Shown piece by piece: positions 1 to 11,234 of a stretch of 38,560 nt of DNA. The number at the start of each line of letters is the position of its first letter. The stretch's first letter is position 1. The notes under the pieces are model-generated. The model was not told the DNA's origin, ran no database searches, and saw only the letters and a list, made by a program, of their open reading frames with translations. Source of the DNA: Caryophanales bacterium UBA3631 (GTDB taxonomy: Bacteria > Bacillota_I > Bacilli_A > RF39 > UBA660); the NCBI GenBank assembly GCA_002374055.1, contig DFLA01000017.1, forward strand, positions 1 to 38,560, in the 5' to 3' direction. Made by a program: the position numbers and the translations under genes.

Positions 1-35
1 ACTTGTTCTTCTTCGAAATCGACGTCTTCTGCCAT
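1..35 (-). CDS. possible 5' end of a CDS running off the left edge
   Basis: An ATG at 35 opens a frame that stays open to base 1 and reads MAEDVDFEEEQ. Its bases (GAC, GTC, TTC codons) are richer in G+C than the neighbouring genes. No ribosome binding site is visible upstream, and 11 codons are too few to name a family. It may be a real gene start, or foreign sequence at a contig end. Confidence 0.2.
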   Translation of the reverse strand, partial: MAEDVDFEEEQ

Positions 36-61
36 TTAATATTTAAAAAAAATTTTATTTA

Positions 62-634
62 TTAAGTTATATTTTTTATTTTATTTATATTTATTTTATT
101 ATCAATTAATTCGCATATTTTTTCGGCTATAAATGTTATTTCTTCTGTGATATTTGAAAATTCATGTATTTCAGGTGTATAGTCGTTATAGTTTTTATTT
201 AGTATTGTTACTTCTGATTCTTTTTTTATTTCATTTAATATTTTTTCTTGATATTTATTTATTGATTTGTTATATATGTATATTTTTTTATTTTTTATGT
301 AATTTTTGAATAAATTATCATATATTAATAGGTTGTTTTCTTCTAAATATTTTTTAATTTCTACTAGTTTGTCTAATTTTATGTTGTTATAGATTTTATT
401 TTCAATATAGTATATATTTTCTATATAGTTTTTTGCTATATCGTATTTAGTACTTTCTTTTTTCATTAAATGGTATATTGTTTTTTCGTTATAGTCGAAT
501 GTGTATTTTTTTATTAATTCTTTCAAAGACATTATTTTTATATTTAATGTTTTTTTATTTAGTTCTTTTAGTATTTTTTCTTTTGCATTATTTGGTATTA
601 TTAGTATACTGTTATTTTCTATTTTATCTAGCAT
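62..634 (-). pseudogene. truncated AddB-like helicase-nuclease N-terminus
   Basis: This is a 190-residue, Lys/Asn/Ile-rich protein. Its opening (SILIIPNN near residue 9, then KIMSLKELI) and its late EITFIAEKICELI segment resemble the N-terminal inactivated-helicase region of AddB-type proteins, which normally run to about 1,000 residues or more. If so, the gene is cut to under a fifth of its length by TAA at 62-64. No continuation is visible in the 60 bases left of it. I chose the ATG at 634 because AAAGGTGAT lies just before it; a GTG three codons upstream lies inside that RBS. The family call rests on remembered resemblance only. The truncation could be real decay, a frameshift error or a contig-end artefact. 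Confidence 0.35.
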
Positions 635-707
635 TTTTATCACCTTTAATTATTGTAACATATGTTTGTGTTTTACGTCAATTAAAAATAACTCTGTTTT
701 GAGTTAT

Positions 708-1337
708 TTAGGTTAGGTCTTCTTTTTTTATTATGTATGTTTTGTTTTTGGTGTAGAATGCGTAGAAAACATTTTCTAGTTTTAAGTTTTTCTTTTTTAG
801 TATATCGTTTACCCATTTTTCGTCTTTATTCATGTCTTTTAAGACGTTTAGGTCTATTTCTCCGTCTATTATTATTGGTAATGGATATTCTGTGTCATTA
901 TTAAATATTGAGAGTTTTCCATTATTTTCTAATACTGCATAGTTAACGTCTTCTATATTGTTTATGCCTTGTTCTCTTAATTGACTTATTAAATCATCTA
1001 GGCTATATCTGAGTTTTCTCATTGCTTCAAAGTTTAGTTTTCCATTTTTTATTATTACTATTGGACTTCCTTCTATTATTTTTTTTAGTTTTGGACTTTT
1101 AAGGTTTAAATAGCTAAATGTTATTTCTGCGATTACTAGTATTGTTATAGGTATTATTGATATTAATATTGATGATTCGTATTGTTCTATTGATATTGCG
1201 GCTAATTCTGCTATTAATATTGAAACTATAAGGTCTATAATGCTAAGTTGTCCTACTTCTTTTTTTCCCATTATTCTATATGCTATTATAATGAATATAT
1301 ATAAAAGGAATGTTTTAAATATTATACTAATGTACAT
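708..1337 (-). CDS. YetF/DUF421 family membrane protein
   Basis: The 209-residue protein begins with about three hydrophobic segments (residues 1-80), including the family-like stretch YRIMGKKEVGQLSIIDL at about residues 20-36. A soluble C-terminal domain follows, with GSPIVIIKNGKLN near residue 90 and LRYSLDDLISQLREQGI near 108. This order, three membrane helices and then a small mixed domain, is typical of DUF421/YetF proteins, which are about 200-230 residues in spore-forming Bacillota. Their molecular function is poorly known; some are linked to spore or germination phenotypes. GGTGAT lies five bases before the ATG. The gene stands alone between the AddB-like fragment and the divergent gene at 1411. 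Confidence 0.85.
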   Translation of the reverse strand: MYISIIFKTFLLYIFIIIAYRIMGKKEVGQLSIIDLIVSILIAELAAISIEQYESSILISIIPITILVIAEITFSYLNLKSPKLKKIIEGSPIVIIKNGKLNFEAMRKLRYSLDDLISQLREQGINNIEDVNYAVLENNGKLSIFNNDTEYPLPIIIDGEIDLNVLKDMNKDEKWVNDILKKKNLKLENVFYAFYTKNKTYIIKKEDLT

Positions 1338-1410
1338 TTTATCACCATTTTTATTATGAATAATTGAATATATTTTTATACATTTAATACTATTTATTAG
1401 GAGGTTATTT

Positions 1411-1772
1411 ATGAGATGTATAAAGAATATTGGAATTTCTTGTTTATATAGTTATGGATTTATTTTTGTTTTAACTTTTATTTTATCTTTTTTTAATTAT
1501 ATTAATTTTATTGATGGAGCGTTTACCTTTTTTATGATTTTGAATTTTATTGTTTCTGTTTTTATAGGTGGATTTGTTTGTGGTAAGAGGTCTTTAAAAA
1601 AAGGTTGGTTGGAAGGTCTTAAATATGGTTTTGTTTTTTTGATAATTCTTTCTTTGTTAAATGTTTTAGGGTTTTCTAATAGTTTAAGTATTAAATATTT
1701 TGTTTTTTGCTGTATTGTTCTTGTTAGTTCTATATTTGGTGGTATGGTAGGTATTGGTTTTAGAAATGAAAA

Positions 1773-1779
<7 letters not shown>
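1411..1779 (+). CDS. TIGR04086 (YrzE-like) small membrane protein
   Basis: The 122-residue protein has four predicted hydrophobic helices (about residues 8-30, 37-57, 70-90 and 95-115). FIGGFVCGKRSLKKGWLEGLKYG lies between the second and third helices. The glycine-rich loop with GKR..KKGW.EG matches the TIGR04086/YrzE family, which is found widely in Bacillota and has no assigned function. AGGAGG lies seven bases before the ATG. It is one of the few plus-strand genes in the window. It converges on tgt with two bases between the stop codons, and one hairpin spans both ends. Confidence 0.7.
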
Positions 1780-4278
<2,499 letters not shown>

Positions 4279-4888
4279 TTTCACTCGCCTTTTCTATAAA
4301 ATAGTCAAATAATCTTTTTGATTCTATATTTTCTAATGATTCGGGATGCCATTGTATGCCTATAAAGAAGTCTTTGCTTTTATCTTCTATTACTTCTATA
4401 GAGTTATTTTCTGAAATTCCTGTTATTTCTAGTGTTGTGTTTTTAATTTGATAGTTATGTCTTGAGTTGACTGTTATTTTTTCTTTTTTTAATATTTTGT
4501 ATATTTTAGATTCTTTTTTTAATATGACTTCATGTGCATTATTTATATTGGGTTTCATATGATTTTCTATTTCATATTCACTTGCACATGTTGCGAATCC
4601 CATTATCTGCATTCCTAGGCATATTCCTAATAGTGGTATGTTGTTTTCGTATGCATATTTTACTATTTCGATTTCGTTTTTATCGAATTCGTTTCCTCCT
4701 TGTAATATTATTCCGTTTGCTATTTTTATTGATTGTAAATTTGGATTTATTCCTATTGGTATTCCATTTGATTTATTGATTTTATCTGATATTTCTTCAT
4801 ATGTATATAGTATTTTGTTTCCACTTTTTAGTTTTTCTTTTCTATTTATTATTCCTATTATTGGTTTCATATTAAATTATATTTTATA

Positions 4889-4916
4889 TAATAAAAAAAA
4901 GAACTAGTTTCCTAGT
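4889..4916 (-). terminator. intrinsic terminator overlapping the yneF stop codon
   Basis: On the minus strand ACTAG and CTAGT pair around a GAAA tetraloop, followed by TTC and eight Ts. The TAG stop of yneF lies inside the ascending arm. Confidence 0.75.
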
Positions 4917-5130
4917 CCATGTATTTTTGCATTGATTTCATCATTTGATTTACTTGTTTTTGTGATGGTGTCCTACCCATTTGTGTCATCATTGCTTTTA
5001 TCATTTGTTCATTTATTGGTGGATTTTGTTTAATATATTTTTTCATATATTTTCTTGCTATTATGAATCCTGATATACCACCTATTATTATTCCTACTAG
5101 TATTTTCAATATATCTAAAAATAATGCCAT
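4912..5130 (-). CDS. yneF: YneF family (UPF0154) membrane-anchored protein
   Basis: The 72-residue protein has one N-terminal membrane helix (residues 4-24, with the small-residue run [17 protein letters not shown]). A basic linker follows, then the conserved [21 protein letters not shown] segment (positions 44-64). This is the typical length and layout of UPF0154/YneF, whose function is unknown. AGGAGGG precedes the ATG by six bases. It follows the SirA-like gene, as yneF follows yneE (sirA) in Bacillus subtilis, which supports both calls. Confidence 0.9.
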   Translation of the reverse strand: MALFLDILKILVGIIIGGISGFIIARKYMKKYIKQNPPINEQMIKAMMTQMGRTPSQKQVNQMMKSMQKYMD

Positions 5131-5168
5131 TTTATCCCTCCTATTTAATTTTACTAAAATTTTTAATT

Positions 5169-5564
5169 TTATTCAATATTATTTAGCCATTTATATTCTT
5201 TTTGTTTGAAGTTGCATATGAATAAATGGTTATAATAATTGTTTAGTATGTATACTATGTTTTTACTTATTCCGTTTGTTTTATATATTATATTTGATGG
5301 TTTAATTATTATTATTGATATGTTTTTATTTTCGCTTATCATATATTTATTGTTGCCTTTTCTATGGTTTATCAGTTCTATGTATTGTTCTAATACTTTT
5401 TTATTTATTGGTGTACATATTTGGTTATATAGTGTTATTCCGTATTTTAAATCTGATTTATTTAAATTATAAAGATTATATAATAGTTTATAAAGTGAGT
5501 ATTGTTTGTTTTTATATGCTTTATATACTTCTTTTTTTATTGCGAATATATGATATATTTCCAT
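5169..5564 (-). CDS. SirA-like sporulation inhibitor of replication
   Basis: In Bacillus subtilis SirA (YneE) binds DnaA domain I and blocks new rounds of replication at the start of sporulation. This 131-residue protein is slightly shorter than the Bacillus protein (about 148 residues). It keeps an N-terminal [14 protein letters not shown] segment, where Bacillus has a tyrosine-rich YYTYLIKEE-like start, and a C-terminal KEYKWLNN like the Bacillus YGWLNP end. It lies immediately upstream of yneF on the same strand, the Bacillus order. Sequence similarity alone is weak, so the call depends on both ends and on synteny. AGGTGAT lies eight bases before the ATG. What else it could be: an uncharacterised small cytosolic protein. 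Confidence 0.65.
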   Translation of the reverse strand: MEIYHIFAIKKEVYKAYKNKQYSLYKLLYNLYNLNKSDLKYGITLYNQICTPINKKVLEQYIELINHRKGNNKYMISENKNISIIIIKPSNIIYKTNGISKNIVYILNNYYNHLFICNFKQKEYKWLNNIE

Positions 5565-5631
5565 AAAAAAATCACCTATTTTATTATAGATGATTTTAAT
5601 ATATTTTTTTGTCGTTTTTTTGTAATTAATT

Positions 5632-7404
5632 TTATCTTTTTTCTATGAACCATGTTCTACTTATATCACAACTACTGCTTGAAGGTGAAGGATTTGGCAT
5701 ATCAAATTTTATAAATACGGGTACTTTAAATGCGCTACCGAATGCTATGCAGTTTCCTGATTGTAGTGTTTTTAATTTTTTTATTATTTCTTCTGAAACG
5801 TTTGGAACCATTGATTTTATGTAGTTTAAATCTGCAGGATGCAATATATTGAATATAAGGAAGTTGCTACATTGTGATATTGATGTATCTGATAGTTCTG
5901 ATGGTCTTTGTGATATTAATCCTAATAGAACCCCATATTTTCTTCCTTCTTTTGTTATTCTATCAAATATATTGTATCCAAGTAGGTTTACATCGTTATC
6001 GTTTTGTACGTATCTATGTGCTTCTTCTAGTATTATATGAAATGGAATTGATGCTCTTACTTTTAGTTCTTTTGAATAGTTAAATAGCATTTTTGAATAG
6101 ATTTTTGTAATTGTTTTTGCAAATCTATCATCTACATAATTAATGTTGAAATTTATTATTTGTGCTTTTCTATCGTGTGGTGCGGATAGTAAGTCTTTTA
6201 TATATTGTTCTTTTGAGATGAAATGGTCATATTTAAAATATTCTTTATAGTTTCCTGATGCAAGTGAATGCAGTCTTACTTTTAATACATTATATTCATC
6301 GAAGACTTTTTCGCTTTTTAAGATTCCTTCACTTATAAGTGCAAAGTCAAGTGCATCTTTTAGGTCTTCTAATGTGTATTTGAATGATCCATCTGGTAAG
6401 TTTAGTTGCAGTGTGTCATCTAGAAATTTTTGCATGAATGTCATTAGTAATTCCATATCTCTTATTTTTCCTGATGCGTCAACTAAAAGACATTGTTTTA
6501 ACGGTCTTGTGTATCCTGGCTGGTATATTTGTGTTTCAAGGTTTAATTCGCTTGTATTATAGTATGACAATACTGATACTATTTGGTCTCTTATTTGTGA
6601 TGGATTTTTACCACTTGTTAGTATATCTAGAAGTGCTCGTGCGATTATGTCGTTTTTATGTTTTATTACATCTTTTTCTTCTCTTGCGAATACTGTAACT
6701 AATTTTAATGCTTTTTCAATTATTGGAAGTTGTGTTGTTTTATCGCATTCTAGTAGTAAAGCTATGTCATCTGTATCTAGCAACCATACTGGTATTCTTA
6801 GTATTTTGTCTAGGTTTTCGTCTGTATTTGTTGTGTAGTATTTAAAATTTATTTCTGGTACTACTTCGTGTAATTTTTCGAATGCTGTATGGTATTCACC
6901 GTATGCATCGAATATAAATATACTTGATCTATATGGTATTGAATTTGGTTTTGCAAATAGATTTTGAAATATTCTTGCTACACTACATGATTTTCCTGAA
7001 CCTGTTGAACCGAATATTGCGAAGTGATTACTAAATAAGTCATTGACTTCTACATTTATTTTTACTCCTTCATATATTGGACTTGTTCCTAAATATAGGT
7101 GTTTATTTTCTATAAATTCTTCTGTACTTATTATCATTGGTATTTTCTCTTTTGATATAAGTTTTACTGTTGATGAAAAACTTGGTTTATTTATTACACC
7201 AAATACGAATTTATCTCTTTTTATTTCTCCTAAAAGATTTACGTAGGCTATGTTGTTTTTTATATTTGTTATTTCTCCTATAATTTTTTTATCTTCACTT
7301 TCCATTATAACCATTAAATTAATTAAATTTGGTATTTTAGTTAAGTCGATGTTTAAATTGATTAATACTATGTTTTCTTCTATTCCTATTATATTTCCTA
7401 ACAT
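5632..7404 (-). CDS. HerA-type hexameric DNA translocase ATPase
   Basis: The 590-residue protein has an N-terminal beta-rich HAS-barrel (residues 1-110), then a Walker A FGSTGSGKS at 131-139 and a Walker B IILEEAHRY near residue 465. GLISQRPSELS (sensor-like) and a C-terminal NPSPSSSSCD tail follow. This is the FtsK-HerA superfamily layout. HerA proteins pump double-stranded DNA and usually work with NurA nuclease in archaea, or with Sir2 or other nuclease partners in bacterial defence. No nuclease gene adjoins it here: the flanks are a SirA-like gene and rel, each on the same strand but more than 60 bases away. Its role here is unknown; chromosome maintenance or defence are both possible. 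Confidence 0.8.
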   Translation of the reverse strand: MLGNIIGIEENIVLINLNIDLTKIPNLINLMVIMESEDKKIIGEITNIKNNIAYVNLLGEIKRDKFVFGVINKPSFSSTVKLISKEKIPMIISTEEFIENKHLYLGTSPIYEGVKINVEVNDLFSNHFAIFGSTGSGKSCSVARIFQNLFAKPNSIPYRSSIFIFDAYGEYHTAFEKLHEVVPEINFKYYTTNTDENLDKILRIPVWLLDTDDIALLLECDKTTQLPIIEKALKLVTVFAREEKDVIKHKNDIIARALLDILTSGKNPSQIRDQIVSVLSYYNTSELNLETQIYQPGYTRPLKQCLLVDASGKIRDMELLMTFMQKFLDDTLQLNLPDGSFKYTLEDLKDALDFALISEGILKSEKVFDEYNVLKVRLHSLASGNYKEYFKYDHFISKEQYIKDLLSAPHDRKAQIINFNINYVDDRFAKTITKIYSKMLFNYSKELKVRASIPFHIILEEAHRYVQNDNDVNLLGYNIFDRITKEGRKYGVLLGLISQRPSELSDTSISQCSNFLIFNILHPADLNYIKSMVPNVSEEIIKKLKTLQSGNCIAFGSAFKVPVFIKFDMPNPSPSSSSCDISRTWFIEKR

Positions 7405-7446
7405 TTTTTACACTCCCTTACTATAATTATTATACTAAATTTTATT

Positions 7447-7474
7447 AAAAAAAAAAAGAACTTTTTTTGTTCTT
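7447..7474 (-). terminator. intrinsic terminator of rel
   Basis: On the minus strand AAGAAC pairs with GTTCTT across a seven-A loop, followed by a long T tract. The rel TAA stop starts inside the ascending arm. Confidence 0.7.
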
Positions 7475-9617
7475 ATTGTATTAGTCTTTCTATATTTGTT
7501 ATTTTATCTATACTTTTTAGATCGTTTATAAATTTATCTAGTATTTGTTTGTTTTCAAGAAGTATTGATAGTTTGTATTTTTTGTTTTCGCTTAGTGTGT
7601 TTATACTTGATACTGTTATATTATTATTTGTTGTTTTTGATATTATATCTATTAGTATATTTTTTGAATCGTTTGTTGTTATTAGTAGGTCTACTTTGTA
7701 TTTTTTTATTATTTCTGTATTCCATTCTACTTCTATTAGTCTTTCTTCTGTGTTTCTTATATTTGGACATGTTTCTCTATGTATTGATATACCGTTTCCT
7801 TTTGTAATATATCCAAGTATTTTATCTCCGGGAATTGGATCACAACATGATGATATGTTTACTTTGATATTGTCTATTCCTTTTACTATTATTTCTGCTT
7901 TTTTATTTTGTGGTTTTATTTCTCTTTTTTGTATCTTGTCTAATACAACTTCTTCTTTTGTTTGTTCTTTTTTTATTATTAAATTTATTATTGCGCCTGT
8001 CACTAGTTTGTTTGAACCTATGTTAATATATAAATCATTTATATCTTTTAATTTGTATGTCTTAAATATTTTGTTTAGATTTTCTTCTGTTATAAAGTTT
8101 GTTATTGGAATTTTTTTTCTTTTTAATTCTTCTTTTAGGATTTCTTCGCCTTTTTTTAGAAATTCATTTTTTTCTATTTTGTTAAAGTAATTTTTTATTT
8201 TATTTTTTGCTTGTTGTGTTTTAACTATATTTATCCATTCTCTTGATGGTGTGCTTTTTTTGCTTGTGTTTATTTTTACTATATCGTTTGTTTTTAGTTC
8301 GTATGTTAATGGAACTATATTATTGTTTACGATTGCTCCTACCATTGTGTTTCCAATGTCTGTATGTACTTTGTATGCGAAATCTATTGGTGTTGCTCCT
8401 GCTGGTAGTTCTATTATATTACCGTTTGGGGTGAATACATATATTGTATGTCCAAATTCTTGTTTTAATGATTCGATAAATTGTTCGTCGTTTTCTTCTT
8501 GCAATTCCATTATGCTTTTGAAGAATTCTAGTTTTTGATCCATGAAGTTGTTTTTTATTGATTTATTTCCTTCTTTATATGACCAATGTGATGCTATTCC
8601 GTTTTCGGCTATTTGATCCATTTCGTATGTTCTTATTTGTATTTCGAAAAGGTATCCATTATTTCCAAAGACTGTTGTATGTAGCGATTGGTAACCGTTA
8701 TTTTTTGGCATTGCTACGTAGTCTTTGAATCTATTTGGCTTTGGTGTATATTTACCATGTATTATTCCTAGTACTTGATAGCATTCTTCTTTTGTATTTA
8801 CAAATATTCTTAATGCATTTAAATCATATATGTCACTAAAGCTTTTTCCTTTGTCCATTTTTTTGTAGATACTATATATTGATTTTGCTCTTCCTTTTAT
8901 TTCGAATTTTATGTTATTTTCTTTTAAAAGATTTGATACACTTATTAGCATATCATTTACTATTGCATCTCTTTCTTGTTTTGTTTTATTTAGTGTTTCT
9001 ACTATGCCGAAATATGCATCTGGTTTATAGTATCTAAGTGATAAGTCTTCTAATTCTCCTTTGATTTTATACATTCCTAGTCTGTGCGCTATTGGAACTA
9101 GGATGTCTAGTGTTTCTTTTGCATTATATTTTTGTCTATGTTCTTGTAGTGCCCATAGTGTTCTTAGGTTATGCAATCTGTCTGCAAGTTTTAGTATTAT
9201 TACTCTAACGTCTTCTGTCATTCCTACTAGTATTTTTCTTTGTGTTGCGATTTCTGCATCTTTGTCTGCACCTAAGTCTAGTTTATTTATTTTTGTTACT
9301 CCATCTACTAGTATTTTTACTGTGTGCCCAAATTGTTTTTCTAGATCTTCTAGTGTTATGTCTGTGTCTTCTATTGTGTCGTGTAGGAGTGCTGCACAGA
9401 TTGTTTCATAATCTGCTTTTATGTCTGTTAATATATATGCTACATTTAGAGGATGAATTATATATGCTTCTCCACTTTTTCTAAATTGATTTTTATGTTT
9501 TTCTTCTGCTAGGCTATATGCTTGTTTTATTTTTTTTAATTGATTTTCGTCTGTGTTGTATTTTTTTATTTTTTCGTATAACATGTTGAAGTCTATATTT
9601 TCATTTTGTTTTGTCAT
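7473..9617 (-). CDS. rel: bifunctional (p)ppGpp synthetase/hydrolase
   Basis: Rel makes and degrades the stringent-response alarmone (p)ppGpp on starved ribosomes. At 714 residues it has full family length. The HD hydrolase domain shows His55 in IIHPLNVA and His79-Asp80 in ALLHDTIED. The synthetase domain follows, with KPNRFKDYVAMPKNNGYQSLHT near residues 290-310 and FEIQIRTYEM. A TGS domain (YVFTPNGNIIELPAGATPIDFAY) comes near 395, then a zinc-finger-like CCDPIPGD segment and a C-terminal ACT domain. Both catalytic halves look intact. The RBS GGAGTG overlaps the end of the ComN-like gene one base upstream, so the pair is probably translationally coupled. Confidence 0.95.
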   Translation of the reverse strand: MTKQNENIDFNMLYEKIKKYNTDENQLKKIKQAYSLAEEKHKNQFRKSGEAYIIHPLNVAYILTDIKADYETICAALLHDTIEDTDITLEDLEKQFGHTVKILVDGVTKINKLDLGADKDAEIATQRKILVGMTEDVRVIILKLADRLHNLRTLWALQEHRQKYNAKETLDILVPIAHRLGMYKIKGELEDLSLRYYKPDAYFGIVETLNKTKQERDAIVNDMLISVSNLLKENNIKFEIKGRAKSIYSIYKKMDKGKSFSDIYDLNALRIFVNTKEECYQVLGIIHGKYTPKPNRFKDYVAMPKNNGYQSLHTTVFGNNGYLFEIQIRTYEMDQIAENGIASHWSYKEGNKSIKNNFMDQKLEFFKSIMELQEENDEQFIESLKQEFGHTIYVFTPNGNIIELPAGATPIDFAYKVHTDIGNTMVGAIVNNNIVPLTYELKTNDIVKINTSKKSTPSREWINIVKTQQAKNKIKNYFNKIEKNEFLKKGEEILKEELKRKKIPITNFITEENLNKIFKTYKLKDINDLYINIGSNKLVTGAIINLIIKKEQTKEEVVLDKIQKREIKPQNKKAEIIVKGIDNIKVNISSCCDPIPGDKILGYITKGNGISIHRETCPNIRNTEERLIEVEWNTEIIKKYKVDLLITTNDSKNILIDIISKTTNNNITVSSINTLSENKKYKLSILLENKQILDKFINDLKSIDKITNIERLIQ

Positions 9618-9618
9618 T

Positions 9619-9849
9619 TTAATTCACTCCTTGGTTTTCTATTTCTTCTATATCGAATTTTAATATGTCGTTTACTATATCATATAGTGTTAAATTTTTG
9701 GATGTACTCCATTTATTTTTTACTAAGTAGTTCCATATTTCTTCTTTTTTTATACTGTATTTTTTTAATTTTAGTTCTTTTTCTTTTGTAGCTAGTGCTG
9801 GACCTACTCTTTTTTTTAATTCTTCTAAATTATTAAATTCTATATCCAT
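9619..9849 (-). CDS. ComN-like post-transcriptional regulator
   Basis: The 76-residue acidic/basic helical protein has the segment YSIKKEEIWNYLVKNKW (about residues 31-47), followed by LYDIVNDILKFDIEEI. This matches the small ComN (YrzD) family, in which EEVW..L....W and L.ELVNDIL are conserved. ComN of Bacillus subtilis promotes localisation of comE mRNA to septal and polar sites. In Bacillus yrzD lies beside spoVB, and here the divergent neighbour 84 bases away is spoVB-like, which supports the call. CGGAGTG precedes the ATG. Downstream is rel, with one base between the genes. Confidence 0.65.
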   Translation of the reverse strand: MDIEFNNLEELKKRVGPALATKEKELKLKKYSIKKEEIWNYLVKNKWSTSKNLTLYDIVNDILKFDIEEIENQGVN

Positions 9850-9869
9850 AGTATCACTCCGATAGATAT

Positions 9870-9875
9870 ATTATA
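9870..9875 (-). promoter_or_regulatory. -10 element of the comN-rel unit
   Basis: On the minus strand a perfect TATAAT lies about 20 bases before the comN-like start, in the 84-bp divergent region shared with spoVB. The -35 is weak. Confidence 0.4.
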
Positions 9876-9933
9876 AATCATTTTTTATTATTTTTAAACA
9901 TTTTTTTGCATATATTTTTTTAAAGGAGGAACT

Positions 9934-11229
9934 ATGAATAAATTTGTTAAATCTACTTTTATTTTGATTATTGGTGGTTTTATTACTAAGATTATTGGAA
10001 TGTTTATTAGAATTGTTATGACAAGACTTTTAGGAACAACTGGTATTGGAATTTATAGTCTCGTTTCTCCTACTTTTATGTTATTGATTTCTCTTGCTTC
10101 TTTGGGGTTACCTGTTGCAATATCAAAATTAGTTGCTGAGAATAATAGGAATAATAAGAATTTGGTTTTTTTATGTTTTCCTATTACTTTATTTGTTAAT
10201 TTTTTAATTATGATTTTTTTATTGTTTTTTAGTGGTTTTATTGCTTTAGATTTATTACACGAACCTCGTATCAAATTGGGATTAACTTGTATTGGACTTG
10301 TTCTTCCTTTTATTTCTATTTCAAGTATTTTAAGAGGATATTTTTTTGGCAAGCAAAGAATGATTCCTCATGTAGTTAGTAATGTTACTGAGGATTTGGT
10401 TCGTCTTGTTGTTATTGCTTTGGGGGTTCCTATTTTTTTATCTAAGGGTATTAGTTATGCTATTGCTTTTATTGTTCTTTCTAATATTGTTAGTGAACTT
10501 ACTAGTGTTTTTGTTTTGTTTTTCTTTTTACCTCGTAATTTTCATATTTCGCGTGATGATTTAGTATTTGATAAGACTAATGTTAAGGATGTTCTTGGGA
10601 TTAGTTTGCCTACTACTGGAAGCAGGTTGATTGGTAATATAGGTTATTTTTTTGAGCCTATTATAATGACTTTTTTTCTTCTTAAAAGTGGATATTCTAA
10701 TGATTTTATTGTTACTGAATATGGTATTATTAATGGTTATGTAATGCCTCTGGTTTTACTTCCTAGCTTTTTTACTTTGGCTATTAGTCAGGCTATTATT
10801 CCTGTTATAAGTTATAATTATTCTCATTCGAATTATAAGGTTGTTAAAAATAAAATTAGACAAGGAGTATTTTTTTCTTTGATAATAGGTATACCATGTA
10901 CTTTTATATTTTTATTTTTTCCTTCTATTCCTTTAAAATTTATATATAATACTAATTTGGGAATTTCTTATATACGTGTTATGAGTATTGTTTGTTTACT
11001 TCATTATATACAATCTCCTATTAGCAGTTCTTTGCAAGCAATGGGTTATGCGAATGATTCTATGAAAGGGACTTTGTTTGGAATGATTTTAAGATGTTTA
11101 GCTTTAATTTTTGGGTGCTGTATTCATATAGGTATGTGGGGACTTGTTATTGCTACTAGTATTAATATTGTTTTTGTAACTATTTATGATTTGATGAAGG
11201 TTAAATGTCATTTAAAAAGGAATCGTTAG
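9934..11229 (+). CDS. spoVB: SpoVB-like MOP/MATE-family lipid-intermediate exporter
   Basis: The 431-residue integral membrane protein has about 12 hydrophobic helices. It opens with FILIIGGFITKIIGMFIRIVMTRLLGTTGIGIYSL, the hallmark start of SpoVB/MurJ-related polysaccharide transporters, and near residue 360 has PISSSLQAMGYANDSMKGT. SpoVB acts in spore cortex synthesis, probably flipping lipid-linked precursors. Family members are usually about 500 residues, so this copy is short, but its start (AAGGAGG, six bases before the ATG) and end look natural. Its stop overlaps the tail of the converging dapA remnant. A decayed 3' copy lies at about 13050-13510. It is the complete member of the duplicated locus. 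Confidence 0.8.
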   Translation: MNKFVKSTFILIIGGFITKIIGMFIRIVMTRLLGTTGIGIYSLVSPTFMLLISLASLGLPVAISKLVAENNRNNKNLVFLCFPITLFVNFLIMIFLLFFSGFIALDLLHEPRIKLGLTCIGLVLPFISISSILRGYFFGKQRMIPHVVSNVTEDLVRLVVIALGVPIFLSKGISYAIAFIVLSNIVSELTSVFVLFFFLPRNFHISRDDLVFDKTNVKDVLGISLPTTGSRLIGNIGYFFEPIIMTFFLLKSGYSNDFIVTEYGIINGYVMPLVLLPSFFTLAISQAIIPVISYNYSHSNYKVVKNKIRQGVFFSLIIGIPCTFIFLFFPSIPLKFIYNTNLGISYIRVMSIVCLLHYIQSPISSSLQAMGYANDSMKGTLFGMILRCLALIFGCCIHIGMWGLVIATSINIVFVTIYDLMKVKCHLKRNR

Positions 11230-11234
11230 ATTCC
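11219..11234. terminator. hairpin at the spoVB/dapA-tail convergent ends
   Basis: GGAATC and GATTCC pair around GTTA, extending to nine pairs with flanking A/T, and include both stop codons. The T tract is on the minus strand. The equivalent hairpin in the second copy is at 13501-13514. Confidence 0.55.

Noticed and set aside
7549..8190. 213-codon open frame on the plus strand within rel
   Set aside because: It is the antisense shadow of a full-length Rel protein. AT-rich antisense frames are Phe/Leu/Ser-rich and have no ribosome binding site.
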